Shown here in pieces: positions 8,802-16,279 of a stretch of 64,000 nucleotides of DNA (its first letter is position 1; the number at the start of each line of letters is the position of its first letter). The DNA is from Fodinibacter sp963833495 (GTDB lineage: Bacteria; Actinomycetota; Actinomycetes; Actinomycetales; Dermatophilaceae). The notes under the pieces were generated by a model that was given only the letters and a program-made list of their open reading frames with translations, did no database searches and was not told the origin of the DNA. A program made the position numbers and the translations under genes. The stretch spans positions 248,001-312,000 of the forward strand of contig CAWHYJ010000020.1 in assembly GCA_963833495.1 (NCBI GenBank). Reading direction: 5' to 3'.

Positions 8802-9755
8802 TCAGTGCACGACGAGAACCACGCGCCCGGCACGCTCGACGACGCGGCGGCTCACCGAGCCCATCAGCAGCCCGCGGAATCCACCGGCTCCCCGGCGGCC
8901 GAGCACGACCAGGTCGACGTCCCGCTCCACGGCCACCTCGACGACCGCGCGGGCCGGCGACCCGTGCCGCACGACGATGTCCACCGGCACACCGGGGTAC
9001 TGCTCGGCCACCGGGTCGATGACGCGGTGCCCCAGTGCGGTGTAGCGCTCCTCCACCGCTTCCCAGCGGCTGCTGGAGCGCTCGGTCACCACGATCCCGT
9101 CGTGGACCTCCACGTTCCAGCCGAGCACGCCGGTGATGCCGGCGCCGGCGGCGTCGGCGATGGTGAAGGCCAGCTCGGCCGCGCGGCTGCTGGCGTTGCT
9201 CCCGTCGACCGCCACGAGGATGCGCCGGGGCGCCGACACCACCGAGTCGGAGGGCACGACGGCGACCGGGCAGTGGGCGTGGGCGACGACGGGCAGGGCG
9301 ACCGAACCCAGGAGGATCCGCTCGAGGCGCCCACCCGCTGGGGCTCCGACGACCACCCGGGCGGCGTTCTGCGACAGCCGCACCAAGGCGGCGGCCGGCG
9401 GGCCCCAGGGCACGGCCACGGCGACGTCGTGCACGTCGTCGCGCCGGGCCCGGGCCCGCTCGGCGGCCCGGTCGAGGATGCGGTGCGCCCCTTCGTCGAG
9501 GTGCTCGGCGAGGCTCGGCGCCCCCGAGACCAGGGTCTCGTAGGGCGAGAGCTGCACCTGCGGGTCCACGACGGTCACCAGGCGCAGGGGTGCGCCCAGC
9601 CGCGCGGCCTCGTCGGCTGCCCAGTCGACGACGGCCTCGTCGGCGGCGGACCCGTCGACGGCGACGACCACGGCGCCGGTGGCGCCCAGGATCTCGTCGC
9701 CGGTCGCGCCTGACGCACTGGTGGGAAGGGGGGTGCTGACCTCGTGCTCGGCCAT
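8802..9755 (-). CDS. Universal stress protein, tandem Usp domains
   Basis: 317 residues with two UspA domains. Domain 1 begins VVVAVDGSAADEA and ends VVVGAPAGGRLERILLGSVA; domain 2 begins ILVAVDGSNASSR and ends VVLGRRGAGGFRGLLMGSVS. Both carry the ATP-binding G-2x-G-9x-G-[ST] pattern typical of actinobacterial (DosR-type) Usps, which bind ATP and act in stress or hypoxic survival. The start at MAEHEV has GGAGG 11 nt upstream. The gene is divergent from the OmpR-type two-component operon. Confidence 0.93.
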   Translation of the reverse strand: MAEHEVSTPLPTSASGATGDEILGATGAVVVAVDGSAADEAVVDWAADEAARLGAPLRLVTVVDPQVQLSPYETLVSGAPSLAEHLDEGAHRILDRAAERARARRDDVHDVAVAVPWGPPAAALVRLSQNAARVVVGAPAGGRLERILLGSVALPVVAHAHCPVAVVPSDSVVSAPRRILVAVDGSNASSRAAELAFTIADAAGAGITGVLGWNVEVHDGIVVTERSSSRWEAVEERYTALGHRVIDPVAEQYPGVPVDIVVRHGSPARAVVEVAVERDVDLVVLGRRGAGGFRGLLMGSVSRRVVERAGRVVLVVH

Positions 9756-9828
9756 GCATCCATGATCCTCCGGGGGCGGCCGGGCGACACGGTCTCGTCG
9801 GTCACACCGCCCCCCCACGTTGGGGGTT

Positions 9829-9845
9829 GTCCATAGTCCGTTCGG
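9829..9845 (+). promoter_or_regulatory. Putative operator shared with the LuxR two-component operon
   Basis: GTCCATAGTCCG (9829-9840), continuing TTCGG, lies about 140 bp upstream of the response-regulator start. The identical 12-mer recurs at 45438-45449, upstream of the other two-component operon, where it is half of an inverted repeat. This suggests a common regulator; no binding evidence exists. Confidence 0.4.
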
Positions 9846-9985
9846 GTGATAGCCGCCCTCGGCCGACGGACGTTACGGTCATCGAGGACTCGTGCAGGGC
9901 GGGTCCTCGCCACTGGGTGCGGGACCACGCTCACCGGCGATGCAACGGCCGTCGAGTGCTGGTGGCTCGAGCGGAAGGGGGGGTC

Positions 9986-10657
9986 GTGGCAGCCATTCTG
10001 ATCGTCGACGACGAGGTCAAGCTGCGCACGCTGCTGTCCCGCGACCTCTCGGCCGCGGGGCACCAGCCGGTTCTGGTCGCCGACGGTGAGGCCGCGTGCG
10101 ACTACCTCGACGCGCACCGGGTCGACCTGGTGCTGCTCGACCTCGTGATGCCCGGCATCGACGGGCTCACCGTGCTCAAGCACGTCAACGAGCTGCCGGT
10201 CCGGCCCCCGGTGATGGTGCTGTCCGGGGTCGGCCACGTGGGCGCCCGGGTGCAGGCCATCAACAGCGGGGCGGTCGACTACGTGACCAAGCCGTTCGTG
10301 CTGGCCGAGCTGATCGCCCGGGTCAACCGGCACCTCGGCACCCCCCACGAGCGCCCCGAGAACGGCCGGTACCTGAGCCACCCCGGCTTCCGCCTCGACA
10401 CGCACCGGCGCATCCTGCTGCTGCCCGACGAGGTGCGTCCCCTCAGCGAGCGCGAGACCGCGGTGCTGGCCCACCTGCTGCGGCGCCGCGGTGACGTGTG
10501 CGGCCGTGAGGAGCTGCTGCACGACATCTGGGGCTACGACTTCGACCCCGGCAGCAACGTCCTCGAGGTCTGCGTCGCACGGCTGCGGACCAAGCTGCCC
10601 AGCCTCACCACGATCGAGACGGTGCGCGGTGTCGGATACTGCATCGCCGAGGACTGA
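9986..10657 (+). CDS. OmpR/PhoB-family response regulator
   Basis: 223 residues. The receiver domain (1-120) has the acidic pair D8/D9 (LIVDDE), phospho-acceptor D52 (LLDLVMPGIDG) and the conserved K101 (VTKPF). It is followed by a winged-helix transcriptional-activation domain (about 130-220, VCGREELLHDIWGYDFDPGS ... VRGVGYCI). The GTG start was chosen because it follows GGAAGGGGGGG and gives the standard receiver N-terminus; more upstream in-frame codons are not protein-like. It overlaps the histidine kinase gene by 29 bp, so the two form one operon. Winged-helix regulators of this family bind 11-bp phased direct repeats, as seen at 28371-28502. Confidence 0.92.
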   Translation: MAAILIVDDEVKLRTLLSRDLSAAGHQPVLVADGEAACDYLDAHRVDLVLLDLVMPGIDGLTVLKHVNELPVRPPVMVLSGVGHVGARVQAINSGAVDYVTKPFVLAELIARVNRHLGTPHERPENGRYLSHPGFRLDTHRRILLLPDEVRPLSERETAVLAHLLRRRGDVCGREELLHDIWGYDFDPGSNVLEVCVARLRTKLPSLTTIETVRGVGYCIAED

Positions 10658-11786
10658 CCAGCGGCTGGGAGCCGCCCTGTTCGCCGCCTGGCTGGCGGTG
10701 CTGATCGCCGCGGCGGTGTCCCTGGTGCGCGGGCCGATGGAGGAGATGGTCACCATCGAGGTGGTGATCTTCTCGTTCGCGGCGCTCTACGGCTTCGGGG
10801 TGTGGCCGGTGGTGCCCACCGCCACCTCCGTGGTGGCCTTCGGCGCCTTCTCGGCGGGTGTCATGGTGCCCCGTACGGCGCGTGGCGAGCTGCCGCGGGT
10901 GGAGCTGGTCGAGGTCGTCGCCTCCGTGGCGCTGGCCACCATCGTCATGTTCCACGTGCGGCGGCGCGTGCAGGCGGTCGAGCAGGCCAACCGGCTCGCC
11001 GAGGCCGACCGGCGGCGGGCGGCTGCCCGCGACCGGCTGAGCCGGATGACGTCTCACGAGCTGCGCACGCCCCTCACCATCGCCACCGGGTACGTCGAGC
11101 AGCTGCTCGTCGACGAGCGCGAGGAGCAGCGCCGTGAGGACCTGCTCACCGTTCACGACGAGCTGGTGCAGCTGGCCCGGGTGACCGACCGCCTGGTGCG
11201 CGCCGTGGCACTCGACCTCGGGGCCCCCGAGGAGCCCACCGACACAGGCGCGCTGCTCGAGGACGTACGCCGTCGGTGGAGCGGTGTGGTCGACCGGGAC
11301 ATCGTGGTCGACAGCAGGGTGCACCTCGTGCCGGTGAATGGTGAGCGGCTGCGGGCAGCCGTCGACACGCTCGTCGAGAACGCCGTGCGCTACACCGTCG
11401 ACGGCGACCGGATCTGCCTGTTCTCGACCTCCGTCGACGGGCACGCCGAGGTGGGGGTCGCCGACTCCGGCTCGGGGCTGTCCGACGAGCTGATCATCCG
11501 CATCGTGGGTGAGAGCGACGGGCTCCAGGACAGCGTCGACACGTCCGTCGGTGCGGATGCCGCCGCGCAGCGGCTCCGGGACCTGTACTCCCGCACCGGG
11601 TTCGGCCTACGCATCGTGGCCGGCATCGCCCGCACCGCCGGTGGCCGGATCGTCGCGTCGAGGTCGGTGTACGGCGGTGCGCGGGTGGCGCTCTCGATCC
11701 CCCTCGACCCGACCGCCGGCGACGGCATCCGGGCCCAAGGGGCGCACCACCTCGTCGGCGCTACCTCACCAGCAGTGACACCGTGA
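10629..11786 (+). CDS. Membrane sensor histidine kinase
   Basis: 385 residues. It has an N-terminal hydrophobic region with about four membrane segments (residues 15-110) and little extracellular sequence, so it may sense within the membrane. HisKA has phospho-acceptor H143 (SHELRTPL), and HATPase_c has its N box at TLVENAVRYT and G box at VADSGSGLSDE and GFGLRIVAG. The GTG start lies inside the 3' end of the cognate response regulator, giving translational coupling. The gene ends 26 bp inside the convergent subtilase gene. The partner is the OmpR-type regulator; the signal is unknown. Confidence 0.9.
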   Translation: MSDTASPRTDQRLGAALFAAWLAVLIAAAVSLVRGPMEEMVTIEVVIFSFAALYGFGVWPVVPTATSVVAFGAFSAGVMVPRTARGELPRVELVEVVASVALATIVMFHVRRRVQAVEQANRLAEADRRRAAARDRLSRMTSHELRTPLTIATGYVEQLLVDEREEQRREDLLTVHDELVQLARVTDRLVRAVALDLGAPEEPTDTGALLEDVRRRWSGVVDRDIVVDSRVHLVPVNGERLRAAVDTLVENAVRYTVDGDRICLFSTSVDGHAEVGVADSGSGLSDELIIRIVGESDGLQDSVDTSVGADAAAQRLRDLYSRTGFGLRIVAGIARTAGGRIVASRSVYGGARVALSIPLDPTAGDGIRAQGAHHLVGATSPAVTP

Positions 11787-13758
11787 CGGTGTGCGTCCGG
11801 CCGCCCGAGGAGCCGGTGACCACCACGGGGTAGGTGCCCGTGCGGACCCGCGAGGTGACGGAGAACCGCAGGGCGGCCGACCCGGGGGCGGTGACCGGGT
11901 TACCGGTCCACGCCACGCTCACCCCGACCGGCAACAAGGACGGGGTCGACAGCGCGACGGGGGCCGCGAGCGCACCGTTGGCGCCGACCACGACCGTCGT
12001 GCTCGCCGAGCCACCGCGGTTCACCGGGAGCCGCGACGGGGATGCCGTGACGGTGAAGTCCGCGGCGGTGACCACCAGGGTCGCCACCACCGAGCGGGTC
12101 AGGCCACCGCCGGATGCAGTGACAGTGAAGGGATGGCTGCCCGGCGCTACCGCGCTGGTCGTGCTGACCACCAGCGTGGAGCCCCACCCGACCGGCCCGA
12201 GCACCGTCGGGGTGAGCGCCGCGGACGCACCGGCCGGCAGCCCCTGCACTGCCAGCGTCGTCGGCTCGGCGAAGCCGTTGGCGGGCGCGACGGTGAGGGC
12301 CGTGGATGCCGAGCCGCCGGCCACCGTCGTCAACGACGGCGTGGCGGCGGAGACCGCGAAGTCGGGGGGTGCATTCGCCGCGCGGGCGTCCGCCGCCATG
12401 ACGTCGAGCCGCCCGTTCCCGTAGCGGTCGTCCGGCCCGGCCGGGCCGAGGTCCACCGCGCCGCCGGTCAGGGCCGACTCCACGGAGGCCACCGACAGGG
12501 CGGGGTGGGCCCCCAGCAGCAGCGCGGCGGCACCCGCCACGTGGGGCGCCGCGATCGAGGTGCCGCTGAGGTACTGGAACCCGCCGAACAGGTCGGCCGA
12601 GAGCACCGACACCCCTGGGGCGACGAGGTCGGGGAAGACCCGGGTGCGGCCGCCGCAGGTCGACGGCCCGGCGCTGGAGTAGGCCCAGATGGTGTCGGTG
12701 GCACCGACCGCTCCCACCGACAGCGACTCCGGGTAGTTCGCCGGGCTGGCGCTCGTCGCCGCGGTGGGCCCGAAGTTGCCGGCCGAGAAGACCGGCAGGA
12801 TGCCGGCCGCGCGCAGCGCGCGCACGTCGGGCTGGAAGGCCAGGTTGCACGACGGGCCGGCGCCCAGGGCCCAGGACGCGTTGACCACCCGGGGCGCGTC
12901 GGCCGTGGCCGGGTCGTGGTCGGGGTCGAGCAGCCACTGGAAGGCGAGGTGCATGGCCGTGGCCGTCGTCGCGCCGCGGTCGTCGAAGACCCGGGCGGCG
13001 ATCAGGGTGGCGCCGGGCGCCATCCCGTAGCTCGAGCCGCCCTCGGACCCGCCGACGACCAGCCCGGCGGAGGCCGTGCCGTGCCCGTCGAGGTCGACCG
13101 GACCGGTCGGGTGCTGGCCGTAGGGGTCGTACCAGCTGTTGGTGCCGCCGCGCCAGCGGGCGGCGAGGTCCTGGTTGGTCAGGTCCACCCCGGTGTCGAG
13201 GGTCGCCACGACGACCCCCTGGCCGGTCTGCCCGGCCGCCCACAGGTCGGGAGCGTGCACGGCGGCGATGTTCGGCTCGACGGGCAGGGCGGTTGGCACC
13301 ACCGTGATGGCGTCCGGGGTGACGCTGGCGACGTCGGGACGGGCCGCCAGCTCGCGCACGGCGCGGGGCGTGGCGGTCACCGCGACGGCGTTCGCCACCC
13401 ACAGCGGTGTCTGCGCCGTCACCTCGCCGGTGGCCTCGAGCGCCCGCAGCCGCCGGCGCAGCGGTGCCTGGGCGATGTCGGCGTGCGCCCGCAGGCGACG
13501 CACCACGGTGCTCAACCGCTGCGCCCGGCCGAGCGCGGTCACGCCCCGCAGGTCGGGCGCGTCGCGCAGGGTGACCACGACCCGCGAGGTGCCGCGGTCA
13601 GCGACGGCGCCCGACCCTCCCCCCGGGCCGGGGCCGCCGGGGCGCAGCGTGGCCGCCGCTGCGGGAAGGACCGACCCCAGGCAGAAGGCAGCCACGGCGG
13701 CGCCGGTGGCGGCAGTGCTCAGCGCGCGGTGCGGCCGGCGGGTCCGGAGGGCGGTCAT
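11761..13758 (-). CDS. Secreted S8 family serine peptidase (subtilase)
   Basis: 665 residues. It has a Sec signal peptide (about 1-37, ending LPAAAA), an inhibitor-I9-like propeptide and a subtilisin domain with the full triad: D188 (TLDTGVD), H226 (GHGTASAG) and S401 (SGTSIAAPHVAGAA). The oxyanion Asn is in FSAGNFG. The C-terminal 200 residues form two Ig-like beta-sandwich repeats (DFAVSAATPS..., DFTVTASPSR...). It is exported, and likely processes or degrades extracellular protein. It is the last gene of the minus-strand copper-oxidase run, its ATG overlapping the CopCD stop (ATGA), so it could mature the secreted oxidases; that role is inferred from position only. Confidence 0.93.
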   Translation of the reverse strand: MTALRTRRPHRALSTAATGAAVAAFCLGSVLPAAAATLRPGGPGPGGGSGAVADRGTSRVVVTLRDAPDLRGVTALGRAQRLSTVVRRLRAHADIAQAPLRRRLRALEATGEVTAQTPLWVANAVAVTATPRAVRELAARPDVASVTPDAITVVPTALPVEPNIAAVHAPDLWAAGQTGQGVVVATLDTGVDLTNQDLAARWRGGTNSWYDPYGQHPTGPVDLDGHGTASAGLVVGGSEGGSSYGMAPGATLIAARVFDDRGATTATAMHLAFQWLLDPDHDPATADAPRVVNASWALGAGPSCNLAFQPDVRALRAAGILPVFSAGNFGPTAATSASPANYPESLSVGAVGATDTIWAYSSAGPSTCGGRTRVFPDLVAPGVSVLSADLFGGFQYLSGTSIAAPHVAGAAALLLGAHPALSVASVESALTGGAVDLGPAGPDDRYGNGRLDVMAADARAANAPPDFAVSAATPSLTTVAGGSASTALTVAPANGFAEPTTLAVQGLPAGASAALTPTVLGPVGWGSTLVVSTTSAVAPGSHPFTVTASGGGLTRSVVATLVVTAADFTVTASPSRLPVNRGGSASTTVVVGANGALAAPVALSTPSLLPVGVSVAWTGNPVTAPGSAALRFSVTSRVRTGTYPVVVTGSSGGRTHTVTVSLLVR

Positions 13759-15711
13759 GACCGGCTCGCCCCGACCGGCGTACCCACCGGCGTCTCGATC
13801 TCCAGGTCATCCGGCACCGGTGGCGACGTGGTCGAACGACGTCGAGCGACCAGGAGGGCGAGGACCGATGCCATGCCCCCGAGGAGCAGGAGTGCCAGCA
13901 TCGATGTCACGCGCTCCAGTCCCGTGGTCCGGTCCGCGGTGCCGGAGGACCAGGGCACCACGAGGACCGAGTCCTCGGACCAGGCACGGTGCAGGACGAG
14001 CCGTGCCTGCCAGTCGCCGTCGGGAGCGGTGGGCAGCGCACCCTCGTAGCGCCCTTCCTCGGTCGCGCGGAGCACCACGTCGGCTTCACTGGCGGAAGTC
14101 GCCGGCGCCGACGGATCCGTGACTCCGAGCTCCACGCCGGTGACGACGGCGGCCACGGGGCGGATGACCGGTTCGATGCGCACGAGGACGCGTTGGCCGG
14201 ACCCGGTCGGCACGGCCTCGAAGGTGACGAACAGCCCGTCCACGGTTGCGTGCGCCGGAGCGACGACTGCGTCCGCGCGGGCGACCTCCGTGGCCGTGGG
14301 CACCGTGGTCATCAGCGCCGCGACGGCCACCGCCGTCACCAGGACCGCCGCCTCGACCGTGGCCGTGGCGGCGAGCCGGCGCCGGTCCGGCCGCCAGCCG
14401 ACCCGGCGGCCCAGCACGCGGTCCGCGACAGCCGGATTGACGATCAGGGTGTTGTAGGCCGCCATCCCCAGGGCGACGGCCAGCAGCAGAGACTTGGCGA
14501 CCACGGCCGTCCCGTAGGTGCTGGCGGAGACCGTCGAGAGGCTCTGCACGTGCCGCCCCGCCAGGTAGATCCCCGTCGCCGCGAGCACTCCGGCCGCGAC
14601 CGCGGCCATCGGGCTGTACGCGCGCAGGGCGCGCGAGCACCTGCACCCGGCGGGTCGCGGGGTCGAGCCGGGCGACGGGTCGCAGCCCGACGAGCACGAC
14701 GAGCAGGCCGCCGGCCCACACCCCCGCAGCCAGGAGGTGCAGCGCGCCCGCGAGGATCGCCAGGGTGGTCCGCGCCGGCAGCGTCGCGGCGTGCCCGGCC
14801 CACGCGTCGAGGCCGGCGGACACGACGAGCGCGACGGCCGCCACGACGACGGGGCGGGGCCGACGGACCGGGTGCTCGGCCACCGAGGTGCCGGCAGCAT
14901 CGCGGCTGCACCGCCACAGGGCGACGCACGTGATCGCTCCGGCCACGATCCGCATCAGCCAGAGGGCGCCCCAGGTGCTGCCCAGCAGCAGGTCGCCGAC
15001 CGCTGCCTGCCAGGAGCCGTCCCCACGCCCGGTCGGCCCCACCTGCTCACCCGCGCGCAGCACGGGGGTCGCGACAGCGGCGGCGAGCGAGACGACGGCA
15101 GCAAGCGCGCCGAGGCGAAGCACCCGCGGGCGCAGGTTCCGGCCCGTGGCGCCGAGAGCCCCGAGGACCCGCCCGGACACCGCGAGGGCGCCGATCGCCA
15201 GCAGCATCCCACCCAGGTCTGCCAGCCGGAGCCCGAGGTTCCAGGGGCTGGGCGGTGCGTCGACCTGGGCGGCCGCGCCGTCAGGCCGCACCCCGGCACC
15301 GAAGGTCACCGTTCCGTGGGTGGGGTGCCCGTCGTCGCCCAGCACGGCCCACTCGATGGAGTACGTGCCCCGCTGCAGCGGGGGCGTCGTGAGGCGGACC
15401 GCCGACCCGTTCTCCTCGAGCACGACCGCGGTCCGCACCGAGGTCGGCGAAGGGTCGGTGCGGCGTACCGTGAACGAGCTCGTGCGCTCGTCGACGGGTT
15501 CGCCGAACCACAGCGTCAGCCCGGTGCGACCGACGGCGGCAAGGCCCCCGTTCGGGGGGTCGGAGCGTTCGAGGTCGTTGTGGGCCGATGCGGCCGAGGC
15601 CGAGCCGACCACCATGACGACGACGAGCAGCACCAGGCGGGCCACCCGGCCGAGGGCGTGTGCGGTGCGGCCGACCGGGCGCTGCGGGGTGCGGTGACCG
15701 CGAGGCGTCAT
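13755..15711 (-). pseudogene. CopC-CopD copper import fusion, frameshifted
   Basis: The N-terminus is a signal peptide followed by a CopC domain: mature HNDLERSDPPNGG has the copper-ligating N-terminal His, and the second ligand is in DDGHPTHG. Multi-helix CopD (copper resistance D) follows. The frame breaks near 14627-14629: translation reads ...RRVQVLARPARVQ, while the conserved continuation LRAYSPMAAVAAGVLAATG is in the next frame. Removing one G of GGG (+ strand) restores about 650 residues. The distal part has further helices and a beta domain (FVTFEAVPTGSGQRVLVRIE). The family binds periplasmic or extracytoplasmic copper and imports it. Both ends overlap neighbours by ATGA, so it belongs to the oxidase run and could feed copper homeostasis for it. 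Sequencing error and decay are both possible. Confidence 0.85.
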
Positions 15712-16224
15712 GACCTGGCGACGAGGTGCTCGAGCCGGACGTCACCGATGATGACGGTGACCTTCGTGCCGTCCCGCAGCGCGTTGCGGGTGTTGGCCAG
15801 CATGAAGAAGTACGTCCTGCCGAGCTGGAGCTCGGCCTTGTGGGCGTGCGGGCGCGACACCATGCCGAGCGTCTCGCCGGTGGCCTCGGCCACGAGGATG
15901 GGGGTCCGCTTCTCGTCGTGCAGCAGCAGGCTGGCCTTGTCGGGATCCACGACCTGGTAGCGGAACTCGATCATCCCGCCGCCCCCGGTGACGCCGAGCA
16001 GGGTCACCGTGATGCCGGTGTGCGCCGCGAACTCCTGGGCCGAGACGGCCTCGGTGCCCAGATCGCACGTCACCGGCGCTCGCCCCCACCGCCTTGACCC
16101 CGAGGGTGACGGCGACGACGAGCAGGAGGACTGCGACCAGGACCCACCGGGGCTGCCACCGCCGCCGACGAGGCGACGGGGGTTGCGGTGTGGGCGTGGG
16201 GGCGGTGAGGGTGGCTGCGCTCAT
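15708..16224 (-). pseudogene. Small single-pass membrane protein of the oxidase operon, frameshifted
   Basis: No family recognised. It starts MSAATLTAPTPTPQPPSPRR with GAGGAG 7 nt upstream of the ATG, then has one transmembrane helix (WVLVAVLLLVVAVTLGVKAV). The frame then shifts in a run of five C on the + strand (16083-16087); with four, reading continues as VGRAPVTCDLGTEAVSAQEF. The distal part is a roughly 110-residue soluble beta-rich domain (FRYQVVDPDKASLLLHDEKR, VSRPHAHKAELQLGRTYFFM), total about 171 residues. The stop overlaps the CopC-CopD start. It is probably an extracytoplasmic partner of the copper proteins; the two His in RPHAHK are candidate metal ligands, which is a guess. Confidence 0.6.
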
Positions 16225-16243
16225 GGTGGTGCTCCTCTCGGAG

Positions 16244-16272
16244 GGGCGCCGGCCGGTGTCCGGCCGGCGCCC
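16244..16272 (-). terminator. Perfect 13-bp hairpin between MCO-like gene and small membrane gene
   Basis: The arms GGGCGCCGGCCGG and the exact complement (16244-16256, 16260-16272) flank a 3-nt loop. It lies 8 bp past the stop of the upstream gene and 19 bp before the next start. No T tract follows. It could be a partial terminator, or an mRNA-end stabiliser setting unequal expression within the operon. Confidence 0.5.
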
Positions 16273-16279
16273 GCCCGGG

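Noticed and set aside
2597..9713. Long open frames opposite the symporter, MFS fusion and Usp genes
   Set aside because: Rich in Arg, Gly, Asp and His from antisense GC-rich codons, without domains or ribosome sites; explained by the real genes on the other strand.
11791..14049. 752-codon plus-strand frame over the subtilase
   Set aside because: Antisense shadow of an intact S8 peptidase with a full catalytic triad.
14600..14650. Programmed ribosomal frameshift in CopC-CopD
   Set aside because: No slippery heptamer or downstream structure stands out; a single extra G in GGG is the simpler explanation.
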